Origin: Mycobacterium ahvazicum
GTDB taxonomy: Bacteria; Actinomycetota; Actinomycetes; Mycobacteriales; Mycobacteriaceae
DNA: 64,000 nt
Reading direction: 5' to 3'
Assembly: GCF_900176255.2 (NCBI RefSeq)
Contig: NZ_FXEG02000005.1
Span: forward strand, 186,001-250,000
A model generated the notes under the pieces. The model searched no databases. It was given only the letters and a program-made list of their open reading frames with translations, and had not been told where the DNA came from. Below are positions 42,357 through 51,576 of the stretch, one piece after another (position 1 is the first letter of the stretch; every line of letters begins with the position of its first letter). A program made the position numbers and the translations under genes.

Positions 42357-43844
42357 ATGTCGTTTCGCGGTGACACTGCGGTCGTCGTTCTAGCGGCCGG
42401 GCCCGGCACCCGGATGCGCTCGGATACCCCCAAGGTGCTGCACACCATCGGCGGCCGCAGCATGTTGTCGCACTCCCTGCACGCGATCGCCAAGGTGGCG
42501 CCGCAGCGGCTGGTCGTGGTGCTGGGCCATGAACACCAGCGCATCGCACCCATCGTGGCCAACCTCGCCGAGACCCTGGGCCGTCCGATCGACGTCGCCC
42601 TGCAGGACCGCCCCCGCGGCACCGGCCACGCCGCGCTTTGCGGCCTGTCCGCGCTGCCGCAGGACTACGCCGGCATCGTCGTGATCACCTCGGGCGATAC
42701 TCCGCTGCTGGACGCCGACACCCTGGCCGATCTGGTCGCGACCCACCACGCCGTCTCGGCCGCCGCGACGGTGCTGACCACCACGATGCGCGATCCATTC
42801 GGCTACGGCCGCATTCTGCGCACCCACGACGACCCCCGGCAAGGCCAAGTGATGGCGATCGTGGAGGAAGCCGACGCGACGGACTCGCAGCGCAAGATCG
42901 GCGAGGTCAACGCCGGTGTCTACGCCTTCGACGCCGCGGCGCTGCGTTCAGCGCTCGGCCGGCTGAGCTCCGACAACGCCCAGCAGGAGTTGTACCTGAC
43001 CGACGTCATCGCGATCCTGCGCGGCGACGGCCTGCCGGTGCACGCCCGCCACGTCGACGACAGCGCGCTGGTCGCCGGGGTGAACAACCGCGTCCAGCTC
43101 GCCGCGCTGGGCGCCGAGCTCAACCGCCGCATCGTCGCCGCCCATCAGATGGCCGGCGTGACCGTGATCGATCCGGCCACCACCTGGATCGACGTCGACG
43201 TGACGATCGGCCGCGACACCGTCGTGCACCCGGGCACCCAGCTGCTGGGCCGCACCCAGATCGGGGGCGGCTGCGTCGTCGGCCCCGACACCACGCTGAC
43301 CGACGTCACCGTCGGCGACGGCGCCTCGGTGATCCGCACGCATGGCGACTCGGCGTCGATCGGCAGCGGCGCGACGGTCGGCCCGTACACCTACCTGCGC
43401 CCCGGCACCGTGCTGGGAGCCGACGGCAAGCTGGGCGCCTTCGTCGAGGTCAAGAACTCCAGCATCGGGACCGGCACCAAGGTGCCGCACTTGACCTACG
43501 TCGGCGACGCCGACATCGGCGAGCACAGCAACATCGGGGCGTCCAGCGTGTTCGTCAACTACGACGGTCAGACCAAGCGGCGCACCACCGTCGGCTCACA
43601 CGTGCGCACCGGCTCGGACACCATGTTCGTCGCACCGGTGACCGTCGGCGACGGCGCCTACACCGGGGCGGGCACCGTGTTGCGTGACGACGTGCCGCCG
43701 GGGGCATTGGCGGTTTCCGCCGGCCCGCAACGCAACATCGAGAACTGGGTGCAACGGAAACGTCCAGGCAGTGCCGCCGCGCAGGCAGCGGACAAGGCCG
43801 CCCAGCAAGCTACGACGGCTGCTGAGCCGTCCGAACCCGAATAG
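42357..43844 (+). CDS. glmU: Bifunctional GlmU (GlcN-1-P acetyltransferase / GlcNAc-1-P uridyltransferase)
   Basis: 495 residues. Pyrophosphorylase signature LAAGPGTRMRSDTPKVLHTIGG near the start; left-handed beta-helix acetyltransferase from about residue 250, with the hexapeptide ladder and FVEVKNSSIG, NIGASSVFVNYDGQTKRRT. Makes UDP-GlcNAc for peptidoglycan and the arabinogalactan linker. Ends in an Ala/Lys-rich tail. About 100 bp separates it from prs. Confidence 0.97.
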   Translation: MSFRGDTAVVVLAAGPGTRMRSDTPKVLHTIGGRSMLSHSLHAIAKVAPQRLVVVLGHEHQRIAPIVANLAETLGRPIDVALQDRPRGTGHAALCGLSALPQDYAGIVVITSGDTPLLDADTLADLVATHHAVSAAATVLTTTMRDPFGYGRILRTHDDPRQGQVMAIVEEADATDSQRKIGEVNAGVYAFDAAALRSALGRLSSDNAQQELYLTDVIAILRGDGLPVHARHVDDSALVAGVNNRVQLAALGAELNRRIVAAHQMAGVTVIDPATTWIDVDVTIGRDTVVHPGTQLLGRTQIGGGCVVGPDTTLTDVTVGDGASVIRTHGDSASIGSGATVGPYTYLRPGTVLGADGKLGAFVEVKNSSIGTGTKVPHLTYVGDADIGEHSNIGASSVFVNYDGQTKRRTTVGSHVRTGSDTMFVAPVTVGDGAYTGAGTVLRDDVPPGALAVSAGPQRNIENWVQRKRPGSAAAQAADKAAQQATTAAEPSEPE

Positions 43845-43947
43845 ACACCATGAATTTGGTGCCTGGCAACCCGGCCGTCCTTCCGTACCATTCGCTACGT
43901 ACGATGGGCATTTCCAATTTTCGATCCCGAACGGCGAGGGCAGCACG

Positions 43948-44928
43948 GTGAGCCACGACTGGACCGATAACCGCAAAAATCTGATGCTGTTCTCCGGCCG
44001 GGCGCACCCCGAGCTGGCCGAGCAGGTCGCCAAGGAACTCGACGTGCACGTCACCGCGCAGACGGCGCGGGAGTTCGCCAACGGCGAGATCTTCGTGCGC
44101 TTCCACGAGTCGGTGCGCGGCTGCGACGCCTTCGTCCTGCAGTCGAATCCGGCGCCGGTGAACAACTGGCTGATGGAACAGCTGATCATGATCGACGCGC
44201 TCAAGCGCGGCAGCGCCAAGCGGATCACCGCCGTCATGCCGTTCTATCCCTACGCCCGCCAGGACAAGAAGCATCGCGGCCGCGAGCCGATCTCGGCCCG
44301 GCTGGTCGCCGACCTGCTCAAGACCGCCGGCGCCGACCGGATCGTCACCGTCGACCTGCACACCGACCAGATCCAGGGTTTCTTCGACGGGCCCGTCGAC
44401 CACATGCGCGGCCAGACCCTGCTGACCACCTACATCAAGGACAACTACCCCGACGGCAACATGGTCGTGGTCTCCCCCGACTCCGGCCGGGTGCGCATCG
44501 CCGAGAAGTGGGCCGACTCGCTGGGTGGCGTCCCGCTGGCCTTCATTCACAAGACCCGCGACCCGCGGGTGCCCAACCAGGTCGTCTCCAACCGCGTCGT
44601 CGGTGAGGTAGAGGGCCGCACCTGCGTGCTGATCGACGACATGATCGACACCGGTGGCACGATCGCCGGCGCGGTCAACCTGCTGATTGAAGACGGCGCC
44701 ACCGACGTGATCGTCGCGGCGACCCACGGCGTGCTGTCGGACCCGGCCGCCGAGCGGCTGGCCTCCTGCGGTGCCCGGGAGGTCATCGTCACGAACACGC
44801 TGCCGATCGGCGAGGAGAAGCGCTTTCCTCAGCTCACGGTATTGTCGATCGCGCCGCTGCTGGCCAGCACGATTCGTGCGGTATTCGAAAACGGTTCTGT
44901 CACAGGACTATTCGACGGAGACGCTTAG
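43948..44928 (+). CDS. prs: Ribose-phosphate pyrophosphokinase
   Basis: 326 residues from a GTG (VSHDWTDNRKNL), the same length as M. tuberculosis PrsA; the much longer open frame upstream overlaps glmU and is spurious. The PRPP motif VLIDDMIDTGGTIAGAV, ATP loop PFYPYARQDKKHRGREPI and DLHTDQIQGFFDGP are all present. Makes PRPP for nucleotides, His, Trp and decaprenylphosphoryl arabinose. The next gene begins directly after the stop. Confidence 0.97.
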   Translation: MSHDWTDNRKNLMLFSGRAHPELAEQVAKELDVHVTAQTAREFANGEIFVRFHESVRGCDAFVLQSNPAPVNNWLMEQLIMIDALKRGSAKRITAVMPFYPYARQDKKHRGREPISARLVADLLKTAGADRIVTVDLHTDQIQGFFDGPVDHMRGQTLLTTYIKDNYPDGNMVVVSPDSGRVRIAEKWADSLGGVPLAFIHKTRDPRVPNQVVSNRVVGEVEGRTCVLIDDMIDTGGTIAGAVNLLIEDGATDVIVAATHGVLSDPAAERLASCGAREVIVTNTLPIGEEKRFPQLTVLSIAPLLASTIRAVFENGSVTGLFDGDA

Positions 44929-45276
44929 ATGGCTGCCGAGGCTGTCATCTACCACAATCCCAAGTGCAGCACCTCGCGCAAGACGCTGGAGTTGTTGCGG
45001 GACAACGGGTTAGAGCCCACCGTCGTCCAGTACCTGAAGACTCCGCCGTCGCGCGCCGAGTTGGTCAAGATGATCCGCGACGCCGGTATCGACGCGCGCA
45101 CCGCGGTGCGTAAGCGTGAATCGCTGTACGCCGAGCTCGGGCTGGCCGACGCGTCCGATGACGAGTTGCTCGATGCGATGGCCGAGCACCCGATCCTGAT
45201 CGAGCGCCCATTCGTCGTGACGGACAAGGGCACCCGGCTGGCCCGTCCGATCGACGCGGTCCACGAGATTCTGTGA
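44929..45276 (+). CDS. arsC: ArsC/Spx-family arsenate reductase-like protein
   Basis: 115 residues with the thioredoxin-like ArsC fold: NPKCSTSRKTLELLRDNG has the catalytic Cys followed by the STSRKT anion site; FVVTDKGTRLARPID gives the second arginine. The family uses glutathione/glutaredoxin in proteobacteria; mycobacteria lack glutathione, so another thiol partner or function is likely. No ars operon or ArsR is near. It is locked between prs (0 bp) and lpqT (GTGA overlap), so its expression follows them. Confidence 0.85.
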   Translation: MAAEAVIYHNPKCSTSRKTLELLRDNGLEPTVVQYLKTPPSRAELVKMIRDAGIDARTAVRKRESLYAELGLADASDDELLDAMAEHPILIERPFVVTDKGTRLARPIDAVHEIL

Positions 45277-45929
45277 GACGGCTCGCGGCCGCTGCCACGA
45301 TTACCGCGCTGACGACGGCGGCGCTTTCTGTGGTCGCTTGTGGGCCGAAAGCTCCTGACTACTCGACGGTTTGGACGACGAGTTCGACGGCGACGACCAC
45401 CACGGTCGAGAAACCGGTTCCGTTGTCGCAGTATCTGAACAGCATCGGCGTGACGGGCAAGCAGGTAGCGCCGAGCGCCCTGACCGATCTGTTGGTGTCG
45501 ATACCGACACCGCCGGGCTGGTCACCGTTCACCGATCCGCATATCACGCCCGAGACGGTGATCTTGGCCAAGGACAAGAAGTATCCGACCGCGCGTCTGG
45601 TGGTGTTCGCCCTGAACGGTGACTTCGACCCGGCGCAGGTCATCAAGCACGGCAACGACGATGCCCAATTGTTCGACAACTTCAAGCAATTGGACTCCTC
45701 GATGCAGCCCTACAACGGGTTTCCGTCGGCGATGATCCAGGGCAGCTACAACGGCGACAACGGCACCCGGCTGCACAGTTGGAACCGGATCGTGCTGCCG
45801 ACCGGGTCGCCGCCGGCCAAGCAGCGCTACTTCGTCCAGCTCACGATCACCGGCCTGGCCGAGCAGGCCGCCGCGCAGTCGACCGACATCGACACGATCA
45901 TCCACGGATTCGTCGTCGCGGCGAAATAG
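45273..45929 (+). CDS. lpqT: Lipoprotein LpqT (LpqN/LpqT family)
   Basis: 218 residues, signal peptide with lipobox LSVVAC (Cys 23), a Thr/Ser-rich linker, then the LpqN/LpqT fold (PLSQYLNSIGVTG...IPTPPGWSPFTDPH...VVFALNGDFDPAQVIKHGNDDA). Anchored on the outer face of the membrane; the family interacts with envelope-synthesis enzymes and mycolate transport in M. tuberculosis (LpqN). GTG start overlaps the arsC stop. Order prs-lpqT-rplY-pth matches Rv1017c-Rv1014c with insertions. Confidence 0.9.
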   Translation: MRRLAAAATITALTTAALSVVACGPKAPDYSTVWTTSSTATTTTVEKPVPLSQYLNSIGVTGKQVAPSALTDLLVSIPTPPGWSPFTDPHITPETVILAKDKKYPTARLVVFALNGDFDPAQVIKHGNDDAQLFDNFKQLDSSMQPYNGFPSAMIQGSYNGDNGTRLHSWNRIVLPTGSPPAKQRYFVQLTITGLAEQAAAQSTDIDTIIHGFVVAAK

Positions 45930-45932
45930 CTT

Positions 45933-46145
45933 GTGAGACCCCAAGACTGCGATGCCGTGCGACTACGCCGGCCGCTACCCGAGCACAGCCTTGCGGCCGG
46001 TTCAAAAGGCACTGTTGTCAACGCTTTTCAGGTTCGCGGCCAGCCGACGGCATACCTGGTGGAATTCCCGGATTCCGGCGACAGACCCTTGGTGATCATC
46101 CACGTCGCGCAGGAGGACCTCGAGGTCATCTGGCGGCCGCAGTAG
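45933..46145 (+). CDS. Small DUF4926-like protein
   Basis: 70 residues from a GTG: the core PLPEHSLAAGSKGTVVNAFQ and AYLVEFPDSGDRPLVIIHVA is the SH3-like DUF4926 pattern (GxxGTVV...YxVEF). It begins 3 bp after lpqT and is probably cotranscribed. Proteins of this family often sit near toxin-antitoxin or contact-dependent systems, but nothing of that type is adjacent. Function unknown. Confidence 0.65.
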   Translation: MRPQDCDAVRLRRPLPEHSLAAGSKGTVVNAFQVRGQPTAYLVEFPDSGDRPLVIIHVAQEDLEVIWRPQ

Positions 46146-46208
46146 CACAACGCCTGGCCGCGAGACTGCCGACTCGCCGCGAGCCCTCGAACACTAGGGT
46201 TGTCACTC

Positions 46209-47078
46209 ATGACTGACTGGACCGCCGCCGATCTGCCGTCATTCGCCGGGCGCACCGTGGTTGTCACCGGCGCCAACAGTGGGCTGGGTGCGATCACCGC
46301 ACGCGAGCTGGCCCGAGTCGGCGCGACGGTCATCATGGCCGTGCGCGACCCGCGCAAGGGCGAGAAGGCCGCTCGCGACATGCGCGGCCGGGTCGAGGTG
46401 CGTCAACTCGATCTGGCCGCTCTGACGTCGATTCACCTGTTCGCCGAGGGGGTCGACACGGTCGACGTGCTGATCAACAACGCCGGCATCATGGCCGCCC
46501 CGTTCGCCCTGACCGCCGACGGCTTCGAGAGCCAGATGGGCACGAACCACTTCGGTCACTTCGCGCTGACCAACCTGCTGCTCCCCAAGCTGACCGACCG
46601 GGTCGTGACGCTGACATCGATGGCGCACTGGGCCGGCCGGATCGACTTCGACGACATCAACTGGAAGAACCGGCGCTACTCGCCCTGGCTGGCCTACAGC
46701 CAGTCGAAGCTGGCCAACCTGCTGTTCACCAACGAGCTGCAGCGCCGGCTCAAGCTGGCGGGTTCACCGCTGCGCTCCCTGGCGGCCCACCCCGGTTACT
46801 CGCACACCAATCTGCAGGGCGCCACCGGCCGCAGGCTGGGCGACGCGATGATGTCGGCTGTGACCCGGGTGGTGGCCACCAGCCCCGAGTTCGGCGCGCA
46901 GCAAACGCTGTACGCCGCGTCGCACGACCTGCCGGGCGACACGTTCATCGGTCCCAAGTTCGGCTGGATCGGCCGAACCCAACCCGTCAGCCGCAGCCGG
47001 CACGCTCAGGATCCGACCGCGGCAACCGCGCTCTGGGAGGTCTCCGAGCAGCTCACCAGCACCAAATTTCCGCTCTGA
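46209..47078 (+). CDS. Short-chain dehydrogenase/reductase
   Basis: 289 residues, classical-to-extended SDR: cofactor motif VVVTGANSGLGAITAREL, NNAGIMAAP, active-site Ser in TLTSMAHW and YSQSK with catalytic Tyr/Lys. RDPRKG after strand 2 points to NADP(H). The start MTDWTAADL is preferred to an upstream TTG. Retinol/protochlorophyllide-reductase-like subgroup. Inserted between lpqT and rplY relative to M. tuberculosis. Substrate unknown. Confidence 0.85.
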   Translation: MTDWTAADLPSFAGRTVVVTGANSGLGAITARELARVGATVIMAVRDPRKGEKAARDMRGRVEVRQLDLAALTSIHLFAEGVDTVDVLINNAGIMAAPFALTADGFESQMGTNHFGHFALTNLLLPKLTDRVVTLTSMAHWAGRIDFDDINWKNRRYSPWLAYSQSKLANLLFTNELQRRLKLAGSPLRSLAAHPGYSHTNLQGATGRRLGDAMMSAVTRVVATSPEFGAQQTLYAASHDLPGDTFIGPKFGWIGRTQPVSRSRHAQDPTAATALWEVSEQLTSTKFPL

Positions 47079-47218
47079 GGTGCCGATGCGCTACCCTGGC
47101 CGGGCGTCACGGCGAGGGTGCAGGCTGCTAGCCGGCACCGTTATCGACGGAGACCGACATATGTCGCGACCCTGGCCGTGCCTGGAAACTTAGGTACAAA
47201 GCACACAGGAGCGACACG
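47079..47218 (+). promoter_or_regulatory. rplY leader with an inverted repeat
   Basis: 140 bp leader. GGTGCCG at 47079-47085 pairs with CGGCACC at 47133-47139, enclosing 47 bases that could fold as a multi-stem leader. A GGAG ribosome site lies 8 bases before rplY. Could be the SDR terminator or an autogenous L25 control site; evidence is only the pairing. Confidence 0.3.
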
Positions 47219-47878
47219 ATGGCTAAGAAATCCGCGGTCAACCAACTCAGCGTCACGGTCCGAGCCGAGACCGGCAAGGGTGCGTCCCGGCGGGCCCGGC
47301 GCGAGGGCAAGATTCCCGCGGTCCTCTACGGCCACGGCAGCGAGCCCCGGCACCTGGAACTGCCCGGGCACGACTTCGCGGCCGTGCTGCGGCACTCGGG
47401 CACCAACGCGGTGCTGACCCTGGACATCGAGGGCTCCGAACAGCTGGCGCTGACCAAGGCGCTCGACATCCACCCGATCCGTCGCAACATCCAGCACGCC
47501 GACCTGCTGGTCGTGCGCCGCGGCGAGAAGGTCGTCGTCGAGGTCTCGGTCGTGATCGAGGGTGAGGCCGGACCGGACACCCTGGTCACTCAGGAGACCA
47601 ACACCATCGAGATCGAGGCCGAGGCCTTGTCGATTCCCGAGCAGTTGACCGTCTCGGTCGAGGACGCCGAACCCGGTACCCAGTTCACCGCCGGTCAGAT
47701 CCCGCTGCCGTCGGGCGTCAACCTGGTCTCCGACGCGGACATGCTGGTGGTCAACGTGGTGAACGCTCCGACCGCCGCCGACCTCGAGGAAGAGGGCGCG
47801 GGCACGACCGGCGAGGGTGCCGAAGCCGCGGAAGAGGGGGCCGGCGAAGCCGAGGCCTCCGAAGAAGAGTCCGAGTAG
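47219..47878 (+). CDS. rplY: 50S ribosomal protein L25/Ctc
   Basis: 219 residues: L25 domain binding 5S rRNA (ETGKGASRRARREGKIPAVLYGHG...) followed by the TL5/Ctc C-terminal beta domain (SIPEQLTVSVEDAEPGTQFTAG) and an acidic Ala/Glu tail (EEEGAGTTGEGAEAAEEGAG) typical of actinobacteria. Start with AGGAGCG upstream. Paired with pth 12 bp downstream, a near-universal arrangement. Confidence 0.96.
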   Translation: MAKKSAVNQLSVTVRAETGKGASRRARREGKIPAVLYGHGSEPRHLELPGHDFAAVLRHSGTNAVLTLDIEGSEQLALTKALDIHPIRRNIQHADLLVVRRGEKVVVEVSVVIEGEAGPDTLVTQETNTIEIEAEALSIPEQLTVSVEDAEPGTQFTAGQIPLPSGVNLVSDADMLVVNVVNAPTAADLEEEGAGTTGEGAEAAEEGAGEAEASEEESE

Positions 47879-47890
47879 GCAGTCGACGAC

Positions 47891-48466
47891 GTGGCCGATC
47901 CTCTTCTGGTGGTCGGCCTGGGCAATCCCGGAGACAACTACGCCCGAACCCGGCACAACCTCGGGTTCATGGTTGCCGACCTGCTCGCCGCGCGACTGGG
48001 CTCAAAGTTCAAGGTGCACAAGCGTTCCGGCGCCGAAGTGGTCAACGGCCGGCTCGCCGGGCACTCGGTGCTGGTGGCCAAGCCGCGCTGCTACATGAAC
48101 GAGTCCGGCCGCCAGGTCGGCCCGCTGGCCAAGTTCTACTCGGTGGCGCCGGCCGACATCATCGTCGTCCACGACGAACTTGACCTCGACTTCGGTCGCA
48201 TCCGGCTCAAGCTCGGCGGCGGCGAGGGCGGCCATAACGGGCTGCGTTCGGTGGCCTCGGCGCTGGGCACCAAGGACTTTCAGCGGGTGCGCATCGGCAT
48301 CGGGCGTCCGCCCGGACGCAAGGATCCAGCGGCGTTCGTGCTGGAGAACTTCACCGCGGGCGAGCGGCCCGAAGTCCCGACGATCTGCGAGCAGGCCGCC
48401 GACGCCACCGAGCTGCTGATGGAGCTGGGGCTGGAGCCGGCGCAGAACCGCGTCCACGCCTGGTAA
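47891..48466 (+). CDS. pth: Peptidyl-tRNA hydrolase
   Basis: 191 residues from a GTG. Catalytic His in YARTRHNLGFMV, Asn in RCYMNESGRQ, Asp in VVHDELDLDFG and Asn in GGEGGHNGLRS are all present. Releases tRNA from drop-off peptidyl-tRNA. Cotranscribed with rplY. Convergent with the acyl-AMP ligase gene; the 101-bp spacer shows no strong terminator. Confidence 0.96.
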   Translation: MADPLLVVGLGNPGDNYARTRHNLGFMVADLLAARLGSKFKVHKRSGAEVVNGRLAGHSVLVAKPRCYMNESGRQVGPLAKFYSVAPADIIVVHDELDLDFGRIRLKLGGGEGGHNGLRSVASALGTKDFQRVRIGIGRPPGRKDPAAFVLENFTAGERPEVPTICEQAADATELLMELGLEPAQNRVHAW

Positions 48467-48567
48467 TTCACGTCAGGTGTGCGTCCAGGGGCGACCCCGC
48501 CCGGCGTGTCGCCGCCGCCAGCGCACAGTCAAATCCCTCAGCGCACACCGCACGCCGCGGGAAATCG

Positions 48568-50205
48568 CTACCCGGTGACCAGCGTTACGGAGTTGGACCG
48601 GCGCAGCTTGCCCGACGGCGTCTTCGGGATGGTGCCCGGGCCGAGCACCACGACGTTGCGGGGCCGCATGTCGACCTCTTTGAGTACCTCGCGGGCGACC
48701 TCGTGTTCCATCCGGCGCACCTCGGCCGGGTCGCCGAACGCGTTGGACTCGACCGCGACCGCGAACGTCTCGCGTGAGTGGCCGGCGTCGAGGCGGACCG
48801 CCACGGCGCAACCGGGGCGGACACCGTCGACGCGGCAGGCCGCCCGCTCGATGTCGGTCGGGTAGATGTTGCGCCCGGCCATGATGATGACGTCCTTGAC
48901 GCGGCCGCACACCACGATGTGGCCGTCCTCGTTGATGTAGCCGAGGTCGCCGGTGTCGTACCAGCCGTGCTCGTCCTGAGCGGAGATGAAGCCGCCCATG
49001 GTCAGGTAGCCCGGGGTCAGCGACTCGCCGCGCAGCTCGATCACGCCGACACCGCGCGGGGGCATCACGTTGCCCTGCTCGTCGATGATGCGGGCCTCGA
49101 GATCCTTGAGCAGCGGGCCGAGCGTGGCCAGCCGGCGGGTGTTGCCCTTGGTCGCGGGTACGGCCCGGCGCAGGGCGGCCAGCAGGTCGGCGTCCACCTC
49201 GTCGACGACGAGACCGGCGTTGCACTCCGAGAACGACACGGCCAGCGTCGTCTCGGCCATGCCGTAGGCCGGCAGGATCGCCGAGGATCGCAGGCCGAAC
49301 GGCTTGCCCGCGTCCAGCAGGTCCTCGACGTCGGCGGGCTCGACGGGCTCGGCGCCGGACAGCGCGAAGCGCAGGGTCGACAGGTCGAAGTCGCCGGCCT
49401 TGGCCTGGCGGCGCAGCCGCTTGGCCAGCAGCGCGTAGGCGAAGTTGGGCGCCGCGGTCATGGTGCCCTTGTACTTGTCGATCAGCTTGGCCCACAGCAG
49501 CGCGTCACGCAGGAAGTCCATCGGCGTGACCTTGACCAGCTCCGCGCCGAAGTACATCGGAATGGTGAGGAAGCCGACCATGCCCATGTCGTGGAAGCAG
49601 GGCAGCCAGCTGACCATCACATCGTTGTCGATGTCGTACTGCGCGCCGATGAACATGGCCTCGGCGTTGGAGTAGATGTTGCGGTGGGTGATCTGCACGG
49701 CCTTCGGCGAGCCGGTCGAGCCCGACGTCAGCTGCATCAGCGCCAGGTCGTCCTCGCCCACCTCGATGGGGTCGATCGGCTCCGACGCCAGCAGGTCGGT
49801 GACGGTGAGAACCTTGATGCCCTTCTCTTCCAGCACCGGAATCGCGACCAGGAAGGGCTCGGAGACGATCACGACCTGCGCCTCGATCATGCCGATGACG
49901 TTCATCGTGTCCTCGGCCCACACGGCCAGATCCGTGCGCGGAGTCGGCTGGTGGAGCATGGTCAGGCTGGCGCCGCGCATCCACAGACCCTGCGCGGTGG
50001 GGGCGATCTCTACCGGGTAGCCGGCGAGCACGCCGACGGCGTCACCGAGGCCGATCCCCGCGGCGGCCAGGCCGCCCGCGATACAGCGCGCGCGCTCGTG
50101 GACCTCGCCCCAGGTGTGGCGGACGGGCTCGTGGGGTTCACCGGTGACCATGCCCTTCTTGGAGACCCGGGCATTGTGGAACATCTTCTCGGTAAACCTG
50201 CTCAC
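48568..50205 (-). CDS. pks16: Fatty acyl-AMP/CoA ligase, Pks16-like
   Basis: 545 residues from a GTG (VSRFTEKMF) with a perfect AGGAGG site; upstream codons are rejected. ANL-superfamily motifs: LMQLTSGSTGSPKAVQITH (AMP loop), PAYGMAETTLAV, WYDTGDLGYINEDG and the terminal Lys in TIPKTPSGKLRR. The overall form resembles the FAAL-type activators of mycobacteria that load fatty acids on polyketide synthases, although the gene itself carries no PKS domain; the name pks16 is historical. Order with ispE-ksgA-rpfB matches Rv1013-Rv1009. Confidence 0.88.
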   Translation of the reverse strand: MSRFTEKMFHNARVSKKGMVTGEPHEPVRHTWGEVHERARCIAGGLAAAGIGLGDAVGVLAGYPVEIAPTAQGLWMRGASLTMLHQPTPRTDLAVWAEDTMNVIGMIEAQVVIVSEPFLVAIPVLEEKGIKVLTVTDLLASEPIDPIEVGEDDLALMQLTSGSTGSPKAVQITHRNIYSNAEAMFIGAQYDIDNDVMVSWLPCFHDMGMVGFLTIPMYFGAELVKVTPMDFLRDALLWAKLIDKYKGTMTAAPNFAYALLAKRLRRQAKAGDFDLSTLRFALSGAEPVEPADVEDLLDAGKPFGLRSSAILPAYGMAETTLAVSFSECNAGLVVDEVDADLLAALRRAVPATKGNTRRLATLGPLLKDLEARIIDEQGNVMPPRGVGVIELRGESLTPGYLTMGGFISAQDEHGWYDTGDLGYINEDGHIVVCGRVKDVIIMAGRNIYPTDIERAACRVDGVRPGCAVAVRLDAGHSRETFAVAVESNAFGDPAEVRRMEHEVAREVLKEVDMRPRNVVVLGPGTIPKTPSGKLRRSNSVTLVTG

Positions 50206-50544
50206 GCAAACCTCCTCGGTTCCGGCGCTATCCCCAAGACCCGAAATTTCATGTTCCGCTCGCCGGGCAACACTTTGCAGCAGGCGCGCGAGCACAGTTG
50301 GGAAGCGGTTAGATCTCGAAATAGTGATTGGTCAGCAACCCCGTCTCCGGTTGCCCGATCAGCGCGACGACCCCGACCCGCCAAGCCCGGTCGGCATCGA
50401 CCAAGCGGCCGTCCACCGCAACTTCCGGCGGACGGCCAGACCGAATGCTCGAGCTGATCGATAGTGGTCACCGCGAGTTATCTTAAACTCCTCTTAAGTA
50501 GCAACCCACCATTTCGGCAATTTGAGTCGGATTTCACAGCTCGT
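50206..50544. other. Intergenic region between pks16 and ispE
   Basis: About 340 bp. M. tuberculosis carries a small gene (Rv1012) here as I recall, but I see no convincing equivalent: open frames lack family features. A short AT-rich patch with CTTAAACTCCTCTTAAG lies near 50481-50498 and may belong to the pks16 promoter. Confidence 0.4.
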
Positions 50545-51498
50545 TCAGTCGTCGGTCATCGGCGTCGGGACCACGCGGGCGCCCGGCACCGGACCGGTGG
50601 CGACGCGGACCGTGCGGCATACACCGGCGCCGGACAGGTGCGTGCCGATGTCGACCGCCGAGGACGCTGAACTGCACAGAAACGCGCACGTCGGGCCCGA
50701 GCCGGACACGATGCCGGCCAGCGCCCCCGCCTCTTCTCCCGCGCGCAGTGTGCGCCGCAGCGTGGGATTCAGGCTGGCCGCGGCCGCCTGCAGTTCATTG
50801 CCCAGCAGCGGTGCCAGCTGTTCGGGATCGCCGGCGGCCAACGCGGCCAGCACCGGCCCGGGCTCGGCGAGCCGCGGCGTGTTCGCGGTTTCCCGCAGCC
50901 GGTCGAGCTCGCCGAACACCTTTGGCGTGAGCAACTCGCCGTGGGCGAACGCCAGCACCCAGTGGAAGGTGTTGCGGGAAAGCACCGTGGCCAGCTCCTC
51001 GCCCCGCCCGGTGCCCAATGCGGTGCCGCCGTGCAGGGCAAACGGCACGTCGCTGCCCAGCCGCGCGGCCAGCATGCGCAGATCGCGGCGCGGCACGTTG
51101 AGCTCCCACAGCGAGTTCATCGCGACCAGCACCGCCGCGGCGTCCGCGCTGCCGCCCGCCATGCCGCCGGCCACCGGGATGGATTTGTCGATCATGATCG
51201 AGACGTCGGGCGCGCGGCCGACGTGTTCGGCCATCAGCTCCGCGGCCTGCCAGGCCAGGTTGCGTTCGTCGGTGGGCAGCGTGTCGGCACCCTCGCCGAC
51301 CAGCTCAAGCGACAAGACGTCGGCATTGCGCACGGTCAACTCGTCGAGCAGCGAGACGGCCTGAAACACGGTCGTCAGCTCGTGGTAGCCGTCGTCGCGC
51401 CGGTCGCCGACCGCGAGGTACAGGTTGACCTTTCCGGGCACGCGGACGGTGACGGACCCGGTGGGCACCCACTGCGCGGCGGTGCTGCCGTCAGACAT
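50545..51498 (-). CDS. ispE: 4-diphosphocytidyl-2-C-methyl-D-erythritol kinase
   Basis: 317 residues from MSDGSTAAQW; the conserved protein starts at VPTGSVTVRVPGKVNLYL, so a downstream GTG is an alternative. GHMP-kinase motifs: PGKVNLYLAVGDRRDDGYHEL with the catalytic Lys, PVAGGMAGGSADAAAVL ATP loop, and GIVSGSGPTCAFL. Phosphorylates CDP-methylerythritol in the MEP pathway for isoprenoids. Lies 78 bp after ksgA on the same strand. Confidence 0.95.
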   Translation of the reverse strand: MSDGSTAAQWVPTGSVTVRVPGKVNLYLAVGDRRDDGYHELTTVFQAVSLLDELTVRNADVLSLELVGEGADTLPTDERNLAWQAAELMAEHVGRAPDVSIMIDKSIPVAGGMAGGSADAAAVLVAMNSLWELNVPRRDLRMLAARLGSDVPFALHGGTALGTGRGEELATVLSRNTFHWVLAFAHGELLTPKVFGELDRLRETANTPRLAEPGPVLAALAAGDPEQLAPLLGNELQAAAASLNPTLRRTLRAGEEAGALAGIVSGSGPTCAFLCSSASSAVDIGTHLSGAGVCRTVRVATGPVPGARVVPTPMTDD

Positions 51499-51576
51499 GC
51501 GCAGTCTCCCAGCCAACCACCGCCACGGCAGCAGACTATCGCTGCGGCAGGCGAACCACACGCAACGGCGCCGGGC

